A DNA stretch of 64,000 bases from Chitinophaga pinensis (GTDB taxonomy: Bacteria; Bacteroidota; Bacteroidia; UKL13-3): positions 1 to 64,000 of the forward strand of contig CAMARW010000009.1 in the NCBI GenBank assembly GCA_945860865.1, given 5' to 3'. Made by a program: the position numbers and the translations under genes. Every line of letters starts with the position of its first letter. Within the stretch, counting starts at the first letter, position 1. Positions 45,477-53,759 of the stretch are shown here, in pieces. Below the pieces are notes generated by a model. The model saw nothing but the letters and a program-made list of their open reading frames with translations. It was not told the origin of the DNA and did no database searches.

Positions 45477-46076
45477 TTATTTTTTCTTCTTTCCGGTTTC
45501 TTTTTCGTTTGCCTTAGCAGCTTCCATTACGGCACGGGTTGTAATTACACTTACAACTGGATTATTAGGAGAATCTAATAGTGTTAAGTTTTCAATGCGA
45601 GCTAAATCACCTACTTTAATTGATTTGCCAATTTCTAAGTTATCAATATTAATTTCGATAAAATCTGGCAACAACATAGGTAAAGCTTTAACTCTTAACT
45701 TCTTACTTTTTACTACTAATTTACCACCCGCACGCACACCTACAGAATTACCTACTAATTTTACAGGAACGCCAATTTCTACTGGTTTGCTGTCTTCAAT
45801 TTCTAAAAAATCTGCATGTAAAATAGAATCGTTTACTGGGTGAAAGCTAATATCTTTAAGGATACACTTGTATGTTTTTCCATCGATATCTAACTTTACC
45901 TTGTAGGTATTTGGTGTATAAACCAATAATTTAAAATCGGGTTCGTAAACGGTAAAATGAATGTGGTTTCCGCCACCATACATTACGCAAGGTACTTTAC
46001 CTTCTGTTCTAAGTGCTTTGGTAGATACTTTGCCAACTTCTGTTCTGGTGTATCCAAATAATGCTACTGATTTCAT
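45477..46076 (-). CDS. rplY: 50S ribosomal protein L25 (CTC form)
   Basis: The 199-residue protein has the N-terminal 5S rRNA-binding L25 domain (about 1-90; FGYTRTEVGKVSTKALRTEGKVPCVMYGG) and the C-terminal TL5/Ctc domain (about 95-180; GVPVKLVGNSVGVRAGGKLVVKSKKLRV, LPDFIEINI). A Lys-rich tail ends it. It follows prs by 81 bases, a common pairing, and precedes pth, from which a terminator separates it. Confidence 0.96.
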   Translation of the reverse strand: MKSVALFGYTRTEVGKVSTKALRTEGKVPCVMYGGGNHIHFTVYEPDFKLLVYTPNTYKVKLDIDGKTYKCILKDISFHPVNDSILHADFLEIEDSKPVEIGVPVKLVGNSVGVRAGGKLVVKSKKLRVKALPMLLPDFIEINIDNLEIGKSIKVGDLARIENLTLLDSPNNPVVSVITTRAVMEAAKANEKETGKKKK

Positions 46077-46157
46077 GTTTTTTTATATTAATTGTTATTT
46101 ATTTTTAATGCAAAGGGAATTCACCCAACTTTGGGTTCAGGCAAAATGAGTTAAAGT

Positions 46158-47105
46158 TTAAGCGTTTAAATCAAATAAGCTGCTAATGGAGCCGTGCTCT
46201 GTAATGTTACGAATGGCGTGGGCAAAAAGCTGTGCAGCAGATAATACTTTAATTTTAGAATCGGTTCGAACCAAAGGAATGGTATTACAAACTACCAATT
46301 CGTCTAATACGCTGTTTTCAATATTATCGTAAGCTTTACCGCTTAAAACAGGATGCGTACACATGGCACGAACACTGATGGCACCTCTGTCTTTTAGCAA
46401 TTGCGCCGCTTTGGCAAGGGTGTTACCTGTGTCAATAATATCATCTACCATAAACACATCTTTGCCACTCACATCTCCAATGAGCGTCATAGAGGCTATT
46501 TCATTGGCTCTTCTGCGTTCTTTATCTACAATTACCATATCACAACCGAGGGCCTTCGCGTATGTTCTAGCTCTAGCGCTAGAACCCATATCTGGAGAAG
46601 CAATAATAATATTGCTACCCATATTTAAGCTACGCATGTATGGTAAAAATATAACTGCTGGATCGAGGTGATCTACCGGCACTTCAAAGAAACCTTGTAT
46701 TTGAGGTGCGTGTAAATCCATGGTAATAACCCTGCTGGCACCGGCTACAGTGAGCATATCTGCCACTACTTTAGAACCAATAGAAACGCGGGGCTTATCT
46801 TTTCTATCTTGGCGAGCCATACCAAAATAAGGTATTACTGCCGTAATATAATGCGCGGAAGCTCTTTTAGCGGCATCAATCATGAGCAAAAGCTCCATGA
46901 GATTGTCTGTATTTGCAAAAGTGCTTTGTATTAAAAATACGTCACAACCACGCACCGATTCGTTGAAACTTGGCTGAAATTCGCCATCACTAAAGTATGA
47001 AATGGTGCAATCTCCTAAAGGAATTCCGTATGCTTTTGCAATTTCTTCTGCCAAGTACTTAGAACGTGTACCTGAGAAAATCTTTACTTCGTTTTTAACC
47101 GCCAT
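46158..47105 (-). CDS. prs: Ribose-phosphate pyrophosphokinase
   Basis: The 315-residue enzyme makes PRPP from ribose 5-phosphate and ATP. It has IFSGTRSKYLAEEIAKAYG, YFGMARQDRKDKPRVSIGSK (the flexible ATP loop), MDLHAPQIQGFFEVPVDHL, and the PRPP-binding signature MVDDIIDTGNTL. All are intact. A tRNA-Gln gene lies 68 bases upstream on the same strand, so part of the transcript may be shared. Confidence 0.97.
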   Translation of the reverse strand: MAVKNEVKIFSGTRSKYLAEEIAKAYGIPLGDCTISYFSDGEFQPSFNESVRGCDVFLIQSTFANTDNLMELLLMIDAAKRASAHYITAVIPYFGMARQDRKDKPRVSIGSKVVADMLTVAGASRVITMDLHAPQIQGFFEVPVDHLDPAVIFLPYMRSLNMGSNIIIASPDMGSSARARTYAKALGCDMVIVDKERRRANEIASMTLIGDVSGKDVFMVDDIIDTGNTLAKAAQLLKDRGAISVRAMCTHPVLSGKAYDNIENSVLDELVVCNTIPLVRTDSKIKVLSAAQLFAHAIRNITEHGSISSLFDLNA

Positions 47106-47150
47106 AAGACCTAATATATGTTGTTCACCTTGCAGTGAGATTAGTTAATT

Positions 47151-47168
47151 TCCTTTCAAATGAAAGGA
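47151..47168 (-). other. Perfect short palindrome between tRNA-Gln and prs
   Basis: TCCTTTCA and TGAAAGGA flank AA. There is no U-tract on either strand, so a true terminator is doubtful. It could be a processing or protein-binding site, or a weak 3' end for the tRNA transcript. Confidence 0.4.
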
Positions 47169-47173
47169 TTGGT

Positions 47174-47245
47174 TGACCGACTAGGGCTCGAACCTAGACT
47201 CCTCTGAACCAAAATCAGATGTGTTGCCAGTTACACCATCGGTCA
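47174..47245 (-). tRNA. tRNA-Gln (anticodon TTG)
   Basis: On the minus strand the acceptor stem TGACCGA pairs with TCGGTCA, the anticodon arm is TCTGA-TTTTGGT-TCAGA with anticodon TTG, and the T arm is CTAGG-TTCGAGC-CCTAG. TTG reads CAA/CAG glutamine codons. The gene is 72 bases without an encoded CCA. A consensus -7 box lies just upstream. Confidence 0.95.
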
Positions 47246-47257
47246 ATATTGGGAGTG

Positions 47258-47287
47258 CAAAACTAACATTTTTATATAAAAAGTAAA
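47258..47287 (-). promoter_or_regulatory. Promoter of tRNA-Gln
   Basis: The minus strand reads TTT, 19 bases and TAGTTTTG, a full match to the -7 pattern. It ends 12 bases before the mature tRNA 5' end, as expected for a short 5' leader removed by RNase P. The remaining sequence up to 47417 is AT-rich and shows nothing else I can support. Confidence 0.65.
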
Positions 47288-47417
47288 GGGAAACCTTATT
47301 TTTTTTTCAAAATTCTGATTTTCACTCCAAAAATATGCATACTGAAATGATTTGTGCGCCTTGTTATGTGCAAAAAAAGACTTTTTACTGTAAAATCTTA
47401 TCAGACCTTTGTAAACG

Positions 47418-48629
47418 ATGGATGTTTTTTGTGTTGGGCTAGTTTTTAGTAGAGATCAATTGAGGTACCACAGTTATGCCAGGCAGTATGTGGAGGCCTT
47501 ATTGCGTTTGCATAAACAGGTAGCTATTTTTTCGCCCAACTGGATAGAACTCAATCAATATTTTCAGATAAATTTTCGCGATCAGGCCAAACGCATTCAT
47601 TGTTTTGCCCTCAACGAATATTCAGATTTGAATGAGCGTGAAGGTAAAATTGCTTTTTTTATTAGGCATATCAAATTGCGGCGTGTTATAAAAAATGCAG
47701 AACGACGCATGAATACCCAAATTGATTTTCTGTTTTTTGCTCCTGTAGATGATTGGATCAGGCCGTCTTTTCCAAAATTTTTGCTGAACCTAGTTTTGAA
47801 AAATGCTTGGAGTGGTTTATTAATAAACATGGAAAATTATGGCAACTTGCATGGTTTGGGCAAAGCACCTTTGTTACCTTTAAATGTAGATCCTAAATTT
47901 AAAGAGCCAGATTACTTGCTTAGTTCTGAAAACTGCAAAGGGGTTTGTACCCTCGATAGATTTAGAAGCGAGCAGTTAAAATCTCGGGTATATAAAAAGG
48001 TGGTGGTTTTGCCCGATGTAAGTAATTATAAATTGCCTGCTACCTTGCCTCTTTTAATTAATCAAATTAAAAAAATGGCCAGGGGTAGAATGATTGTGGG
48101 CAATGTTTTATTAGAAAATGAAGAGGTAACCCATTTCACTAATTTGGCCCTACAAGCCAATCCAGATCAATACTTTTTTGTATGTGCGGGTGCAATAAGT
48201 TCGCAGCATTTATCTGCTTCTGCGCAAGAATCTTTGAGTAATTTGCTTAGTTCTGGCAAACAGAATAACTATTTTATTTTAGACGATTTAGATGATTACG
48301 AGCAAATAAACGCCTTGGTACAATGCTTTGATGTTTGTTATGTAATGGCAAGTAAGCAGCCAATGCCCCATGCATTGTTGAGTAAAGCCGCCTTTTTTAA
48401 CAAACCAGTAATAGGTGTTTCTCAAGAATTAACTGGCAAATTAATTAGCACCTTTAAACTGGGTATAGTTGTTTCTACAGAGCTAACAGAAAGTATGCAA
48501 GCCCTACAAACCTATAGGTTACAAATGCCTTTAGATCAAAATTTTAATAATTCTTCTTTACAAAATTATACCCAATTGCAAAATCAACTACACCTTCGCG
48601 ATGCTTGGGAAATGCTACTTTGGTTTTGA
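47418..48629 (+). CDS. Glycosyltransferase-like protein (GT-B type)
   Basis: The 403-residue protein begins with a Rossmann-type start (MDVFCVGLVFSRDQLRYHSYARQYVEALLRLHKQVAIFSP) typical of GT-B enzymes, and the C-terminal half has YVMASKQPMPHALLSKAAFFNKPVIGVSQELTGKLI, which fits the nucleotide-sugar-binding lobe with its loss of the usual E-x7-E. It is divergent from an established GT4/GT1 member, so the sugar is unknown. It is the first gene of the plus-strand glycan cluster. Assignment is by fold-like pattern and context, with moderate confidence. Confidence 0.65.
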   Translation: MDVFCVGLVFSRDQLRYHSYARQYVEALLRLHKQVAIFSPNWIELNQYFQINFRDQAKRIHCFALNEYSDLNEREGKIAFFIRHIKLRRVIKNAERRMNTQIDFLFFAPVDDWIRPSFPKFLLNLVLKNAWSGLLINMENYGNLHGLGKAPLLPLNVDPKFKEPDYLLSSENCKGVCTLDRFRSEQLKSRVYKKVVVLPDVSNYKLPATLPLLINQIKKMARGRMIVGNVLLENEEVTHFTNLALQANPDQYFFVCAGAISSQHLSASAQESLSNLLSSGKQNNYFILDDLDDYEQINALVQCFDVCYVMASKQPMPHALLSKAAFFNKPVIGVSQELTGKLISTFKLGIVVSTELTESMQALQTYRLQMPLDQNFNNSSLQNYTQLQNQLHLRDAWEMLLWF

Positions 48630-48710
48630 GATTGAAGAGGTTTATTTTCAAGGTGTTTGTAGCCTTGGAGTATTATTCTTACTTTCGTTGAATTATTTTG
48701 TAATACGAAA

Positions 48711-49562
48711 GTGAGTAAAAATTTAGGCTTAAGTTTAAAAGAAAAGATTTTTCTTTTGGTGGCAGGAATGCCGGGCAAATGGAGCAAATTTTGCCCTAGT
48801 TACTTGCGTGAATTTAAAAATACAGTTAGCAAAATCAATAGGCTAGGCGGTTCAATTTTATATGAATCGAGGGCAACTTTGGTAACCTTTCAAAACATCC
48901 AATTTAAACTGCGCTTGGGTTCAACAGATTTTTTGGTTTTTGATCAGGTTATTTTGGACGAAGAGTATGCTCCAATTATACAATTGATTAAGGATTCTCA
49001 AGCTAGTGTAAATCGCTTTAATATCATTGATGCAGGTGCAAACGTGGGTTTTGCAAGTTTATATTTCTCTAAACAATTTCCTGCCTCACAAATAGTGTCT
49101 ATTGAGCCAGATACTTCCAATTTCAATTCACTACAATCGAATATTGAAATTAATCAATTAAAAAATGCTGTATTTCCATTAAAGGGAGGTATTTGGGGTA
49201 AGACCAGTAAACTAAATTTATCTAATTCTTTCAGAGACGGTAGAGAGTGGTCGCTTAATTTAGAAGAAACTTCAATAGATGAAAAAGGTGCAATTGATGC
49301 CTTCTCATTGGACGATATAATGAAGAAGTTTAATTTTAATGTAGTTGATTTTTTAAAAATAGATATTGAGGGCGGAGAGAAAAATTTATTTGAGCATTGG
49401 TCAAATGACCCTTCAATATTAAGAAGTGTAAGATTTTTAGCCCTTGAAATCCATGATGAAATGGCCGATAGAAATTTTATTTCAAATGTTTTAGAACAAG
49501 CGGGATTTAAGCTAACTGAAATAAACGAAACTACCTTTGGTTTTAATGTCAATTTTAAATGA
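48711..49562 (+). CDS. FkbM-family methyltransferase
   Basis: The 283-residue protein has the FkbM pattern NIIDAGANVGFASLYFS (SAM loop), VSIEPDTSNFNSLQSNI and VDFLKIDIEGGEKNLF. FkbM enzymes methylate hydroxyls, often of sugars in glycans. The start is a GTG at 48711; the GTG sits inside an 8-bp inverted repeat (ACTTTCGT/ACGAAAGT). An internal Met at about residue 20 is an alternative. The stop overlaps the next gene by four bases (ATGA). Confidence 0.9.
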   Translation: MSKNLGLSLKEKIFLLVAGMPGKWSKFCPSYLREFKNTVSKINRLGGSILYESRATLVTFQNIQFKLRLGSTDFLVFDQVILDEEYAPIIQLIKDSQASVNRFNIIDAGANVGFASLYFSKQFPASQIVSIEPDTSNFNSLQSNIEINQLKNAVFPLKGGIWGKTSKLNLSNSFRDGREWSLNLEETSIDEKGAIDAFSLDDIMKKFNFNVVDFLKIDIEGGEKNLFEHWSNDPSILRSVRFLALEIHDEMADRNFISNVLEQAGFKLTEINETTFGFNVNFK

Positions 49563-50230
49563 GAGAAGAGAATTTAGAGAGATTACTTAGCTACAAAATG
49601 AAGCCTTATGCCACCAATTATTTGGAGCATAAGTTTATTATTGACGGCTTAAATTATACGGTAAATAAATATGCGAAAGCTCGTTTGATAGATATTGGTT
49701 GCGGTAATAAACCCTACTCTGAAATGTTAAACCCGCACATTACAGAATACATTGGTTGCGACATTATTCAATCGAGCAACAATTGTGTGGATGTATTGTG
49801 TGAAGCAACTAAAATACCTTTGCCAAACGATAGTTTTGATACAGCTTTCTCTACCCAAACTATTGAGCATGTGGGTGATTTCCAAGACATGGTAAATGAG
49901 GCCTTTCGCTTGCTTAAACCGGGCGGGTATTTCATTGTTTCTGGCCCCATGTATTGGCCTTTACACGAAGAACCATACGACTTTCATCGCTTTACCAAAC
50001 ATGGTTTTGCGCATACCCTACAAAAAGCAGGTTTTGAAGTGGTAGAAATAATTCCCAATGGAGGCAAATGGGCGCTTTTGGGTCAGGTTTTAATACAAAC
50101 TTTGCCAGTTTGGATCACCTTCCCAAAAGCACTTAAATGGCTTCATAACAAATTGTTTGTTTGGCTCGACCAGAGATATTTTGATCCTATAAATACCATG
50201 AATTACGTGGCCATTGGAAGAAAAAAATAA
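49559..50230 (+). CDS. Class I SAM-dependent methyltransferase
   Basis: The 223-residue protein has the SAM loop LIDIGCGNKPYSEML, FSTQTIEHVGDFQDMVNEAFRLLKPGG and SGPMYWPLHEEPYDFHRFTKHGF. These are type 11 methyltransferase motifs; the substrate is unknown but the context is sugar. It overlaps both neighbours (four bases upstream, one base with the glycosyltransferase downstream), so the set is translationally coupled. Confidence 0.9.
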   Translation: MREENLERLLSYKMKPYATNYLEHKFIIDGLNYTVNKYAKARLIDIGCGNKPYSEMLNPHITEYIGCDIIQSSNNCVDVLCEATKIPLPNDSFDTAFSTQTIEHVGDFQDMVNEAFRLLKPGGYFIVSGPMYWPLHEEPYDFHRFTKHGFAHTLQKAGFEVVEIIPNGGKWALLGQVLIQTLPVWITFPKALKWLHNKLFVWLDQRYFDPINTMNYVAIGRKK

Positions 50231-51054
50231 TGCAAAAGTTAGTATCCATCATCATACCATGTTACAATCATGGCGCTTTTGTAAGGGAAGCGCTTGAGAG
50301 TATTTCATACGCTAACAGGGAAGAAATAGAAATAATTATTGTAAATGATGGTTCTACCGATGCACATACTATTTCGGTTTTAAAGCAATTAAGTGAAGAG
50401 GGATTTTATGTTATCAATCAAGTAAACCAAGGTCTGGGTAAAACTCGCAATAATGGCATTAAGCTGGCAAGCGGCAAGTATATTTTGCCTTTAGATGCCG
50501 ACAATAAATTATTGCCTGTTTACCTCGAAAAAGGGGTTGAGATTTTAGAAGCAAACAGTCAAATAGCTGTAGTTTATGGTGATCCAATTTTATTTGGGGA
50601 TAAGCAAGGTTTGGCACCTGTTTCTGATTATAATTTGCAAAGATTAATGACAGGCAATTACATAGATGCCTGTGCTTTGTACCGCAAATCTGCTTGGGAA
50701 CAAGTAGGCGGATACGACGAAAATATGCCCTACATGGGAGTAGAAGATTGGGAGTTCTGGCTGAACCTATCTTTTCATGGTCACAAATTTTTTCACCTGG
50801 CCGAACCCAGTTATTATTATAGGGTAGCCAATCAATCGATGATAAAAAAGGATACGGGTCCCAATTTTAATGAATTGCGGTTTTACATTGAAAAGAAACA
50901 CGCTTTTTATTTGGATTTTGATGCCCCAGCGGATGCTTTAAGTTTGAAGTTTAAAGCTAATCCTGTTATTTTATTATACAAGCTAATCTTGCGAACCTAT
51001 TTCCCAGCTAAATACCAATCTTTGGTTGAGCAAAGAAAAATAAAGAGAATTTGA
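50230..51054 (+). CDS. Family 2 glycosyltransferase
   Basis: The 274-residue GT-A enzyme has SIIIPCYNHGAFVREALESI, IIIVNDGSTD, LPLDADN (the DxD-like metal site) and GGYDENMPYMGVEDWEFWLNL (the ED acceptor motif). It lacks membrane helices and should work in the cytoplasm on a lipid-linked or nucleotide substrate. It is coupled to its neighbours. Confidence 0.92.
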   Translation: MQKLVSIIIPCYNHGAFVREALESISYANREEIEIIIVNDGSTDAHTISVLKQLSEEGFYVINQVNQGLGKTRNNGIKLASGKYILPLDADNKLLPVYLEKGVEILEANSQIAVVYGDPILFGDKQGLAPVSDYNLQRLMTGNYIDACALYRKSAWEQVGGYDENMPYMGVEDWEFWLNLSFHGHKFFHLAEPSYYYRVANQSMIKKDTGPNFNELRFYIEKKHAFYLDFDAPADALSLKFKANPVILLYKLILRTYFPAKYQSLVEQRKIKRI

Positions 51055-51950
51055 TGCATACGCCAGTTTTACTTATAATTTTTAACAGATTTGATACTAC
51101 GCGGCAGGTAATGGCTAAGCTGCGCGAAGGCTTGGTGCCCAAATTATATGTATACTGCGACGGACCAAGAAAGGAAAAATTGGGCGAAGCGGAGCAATTA
51201 AGGCTAGTGCAAGAGCAGGTTTTAAATGCCATTGATTGGCCTTGCGAGTTGATAACAAATTTTAAAACAGAAAATGAAGGTCCGCGTTTGGCCATTGGCC
51301 ATGCTGTTTCTTGGCTGTTTGAAACCGAGGAGCGAGGTATTATTTTAGAGCATGATTGTGTGCCTCACCTGAGCTTTTTTAATTATTGCGAAACCCTGCT
51401 CAAGCATTATGAGGCAGATGAACGTGTAATGCATATTTCGGGTGATAATTTTCAATTTGGCAGGTGGCGAGGCGATGGGAGTTATTATTTTTCTAGGTTT
51501 AATCACATTTGGGGATTTGCTACTTGGAAGAGAGCTTGGCAGCATTATGATATAGCCATGCGTGCTTACCCCAACTTTAAGGAAAAGGGTAAAATAAGAG
51601 AAATTTTACCTGCAAAACGCGCACAAAAAATATGGTTAGATGTTTTAGATCGCACCTATTCTGGCAATTTACAAACATGGGATTACCAGTGGACTTTTGC
51701 GATTTGGAATTTAAATGGTTTGGCTATTTTGCCCAATACTAACTTAATTTCTAATGTTGGATTTGATGCATTGGCCTTAAATACGACCAATGCCAAGCAT
51801 AGATTAGCTAATTTGCCTAGTAAAGAAATTGGAGAAATTGAACATCCCAGTGAGATAAAACCAGATGAGGATGCAGATAATTATGCTGTTAATGATGTTT
51901 TTAATCCGAGTATGTTTAGATTTGCCTTACAAAAATTTGGGATCATATAA
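51054..51950 (+). CDS. GT-A-fold glycosyltransferase-like protein
   Basis: The protein (298 residues from the ATG at 51054) resembles the nucleotide-diphospho-sugar transferase fold: PVLLIIFNRFDTTRQVMAKLRE, KLYVYCDGPR, ILEHDCVPHLSFFNYCETLL (a D-x-C/E-H-D metal-type site), GDNFQFG and HIWGFATWKRAW. This set is found in predicted Bacteroidota glycosyltransferases that often lie in surface glycan loci. The ATG overlaps the previous stop (TGATG). Sugar specificity is unknown. Confidence 0.8.
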   Translation: MHTPVLLIIFNRFDTTRQVMAKLREGLVPKLYVYCDGPRKEKLGEAEQLRLVQEQVLNAIDWPCELITNFKTENEGPRLAIGHAVSWLFETEERGIILEHDCVPHLSFFNYCETLLKHYEADERVMHISGDNFQFGRWRGDGSYYFSRFNHIWGFATWKRAWQHYDIAMRAYPNFKEKGKIREILPAKRAQKIWLDVLDRTYSGNLQTWDYQWTFAIWNLNGLAILPNTNLISNVGFDALALNTTNAKHRLANLPSKEIGEIEHPSEIKPDEDADNYAVNDVFNPSMFRFALQKFGII

Positions 51951-51952
51951 TT

Positions 51953-52876
51953 TTGAAATCATTTATAAAAAATATTACTGGCTTAAATAAGACAAGTGCT
52001 TATTTGAGAGAAGAAATTGAGAAAATGAAAGTGCTTATGGCGCAACCTATGGTATGCCAAAATAGAAGTGCTAAAGTAACAGGTTTGCAATGGAAGCAAA
52101 TAGAATTTTCTGCCTTTTCTCAGTGGGGAGATGATGGCATAATTCAGTATTTAATCCATCATATTCCAGCATTGGTGCCGAAATTTATTGAATTTGGAGT
52201 AAGTAATTATTTGGAGGCAAACACCCGATTTTTATTATTAAATGATAATTGGCAAGGTTTAATTTTTGATGGTTCGGATGCCAATATTCAGTTTATTAAA
52301 AATGACACCCTAAGTTGGCGATACGATTTAAATTGTGAAAGTTTATTTGTAACAAAATCAAATATAAACGAGGCTATTACCAAGCATGGTTTTAACGGAG
52401 ATTTAGGCATATTACATATAGATATTGATGGAAATGATTATTGGATTTGGGAGTGTTTAACAGCTGTAAATCCACAAATTGTAATCATGGAGTATAATAG
52501 TGTTTTTGGGAATAAAGGAGCCATAAGTGTTCCTTATAAAGACGATTTTTTTGTTACGGATGCCCATTATAGTAACTTGTTTTTTGGCGCCTCCTTAAAG
52601 GCTATGGATTTCTTGGCTAATAAAAAAGGATATAAATTTATAGGTGCCAATACAGCAGGCAATAATGCTTATTTTCTGCGTAATGATTTGGTTAACGAGT
52701 ATGTGCCAATTGTATCTGTGGATGATGCCTACAAGGCTTGTAATTTTAGGCAAAATAGAAATGTTGAAGGAAATGTAACTTTGCAAAGAGACGATAAAAT
52801 GATTCATGCTTGTGCTCAATTAGAAGTGGTGGATGTGGCCCTTGAACAAAGTTTTCCATTAAGTAAATATTTGTAA
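51953..52876 (+). CDS. FkbM-like protein with altered SAM loop
   Basis: The 307-residue protein has FIEFGVSNYLEANTRFLLLNDNWQGLIFDGS where an FkbM enzyme has D-x-G-A-N-x-G, then ILHIDIDGNDYWIWECL in place of LKIDIEG, and an N-terminal region with SQWGDDGIIQYLIHHI. It looks like a divergent SAM-type Rossmann protein; whether it still methylates is uncertain. The start is a TTG two bases after the previous stop; the next Met (residue 25) would drop a short helix. It is coupled to the next FkbM gene by one base. Confidence 0.7.
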   Translation: MKSFIKNITGLNKTSAYLREEIEKMKVLMAQPMVCQNRSAKVTGLQWKQIEFSAFSQWGDDGIIQYLIHHIPALVPKFIEFGVSNYLEANTRFLLLNDNWQGLIFDGSDANIQFIKNDTLSWRYDLNCESLFVTKSNINEAITKHGFNGDLGILHIDIDGNDYWIWECLTAVNPQIVIMEYNSVFGNKGAISVPYKDDFFVTDAHYSNLFFGASLKAMDFLANKKGYKFIGANTAGNNAYFLRNDLVNEYVPIVSVDDAYKACNFRQNRNVEGNVTLQRDDKMIHACAQLEVVDVALEQSFPLSKYL

Positions 52877-53748
52877 TGATTGCCCAATACATTTTTGATA
52901 AATTGATTGGTTCGAACCAACCAAAATCATTGCTAACTAAGGTGTTAAAATTGGTTAGAAAACAAATTTTAACTAGTAACGACCCTATAGTTAATTACAC
53001 CTATAAAGGAAAAAATTTAGTCATACATTTAAGTCATGATTTTCCATACATACTCAAAGATTACCCGCAGTATAGTCAGAATTTAGGCTGGGTAATAAAA
53101 AAAATGCATCAAAAGTATGCAGATTTGAAAGTGATTGATGTGGGTGCTAATATTGGAGATTCTGCTGTTTTAATAAAAGATATTGCTGATGTGCCCATAT
53201 TATGTATTGAAGGAAATTCTAAGTTTTTGGATTTGTTGAAATTAAATACCAAAGGTTTAAACCAAGTGGCCATTGCAGATTGTTTTGTAGGAGAAGAGAT
53301 GTCTAAAGTGGAAGCTATTAGTGGGTTAGGTTCGGCCCATTTAAAAGAATCTACTGAGGGCGGAATAGAAGTAAAAACTATGCAGCGTGTAATTGCAGAA
53401 AACGATACTTTTAGAGGCGCCAAATTATTAAAAATTGATACTGATGGGTTTGATAACAAGATAATTAGAGGGGCTAAATCTTTTTTAACTGAATCTAAGG
53501 CTGCTGTGTTTTTTGAGTATGACCCCTATTTTTTATCAAAACAAGGGGAGCAAGGGTTTGATATTTTTGATTTTTTTGTTGATTTGGGGTATAAAAAGTT
53601 TTTAATCTTTGATAATATTGGAGATTTTCTTATAACTTTGGATAACCAAAATAAAAAACAGTTTGTAGAGCTTCATGCTTATTTTAATAAAGGTGGTAAG
53701 CAGTATATGGATATTTTGGCATTGCACGAAGAAGATTTAAATATCTGA
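52876..53748 (+). CDS. FkbM-family methyltransferase
   Basis: The 290-residue protein has VIDVGANIGDSAVLIKD, ILCIEGNSKFLDLLKLN and LLKIDTDGFDNKIIRGA, the standard FkbM set, with an intact SAM loop, unlike the upstream gene. It is the last of the compact run and lies 12 bases before the T9SS protein gene, so the cluster and that gene may share a transcript. Confidence 0.9.
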   Translation: MIAQYIFDKLIGSNQPKSLLTKVLKLVRKQILTSNDPIVNYTYKGKNLVIHLSHDFPYILKDYPQYSQNLGWVIKKMHQKYADLKVIDVGANIGDSAVLIKDIADVPILCIEGNSKFLDLLKLNTKGLNQVAIADCFVGEEMSKVEAISGLGSAHLKESTEGGIEVKTMQRVIAENDTFRGAKLLKIDTDGFDNKIIRGAKSFLTESKAAVFFEYDPYFLSKQGEQGFDIFDFFVDLGYKKFLIFDNIGDFLITLDNQNKKQFVELHAYFNKGGKQYMDILALHEEDLNI

Positions 53749-53759
53749 ATTATTAGCCA

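Noticed and set aside
46126-46139. ACCCAA/TTGGGT palindrome between prs and rplY as a terminator
   Set aside because: The stem is only six bases, the arms nearly abut and there is no T run.
48711-53748. Frameshifted or duplicated single FkbM gene
   Set aside because: The FkbM and FkbM-like genes are full length, differ clearly in sequence and are each coupled to different neighbours.
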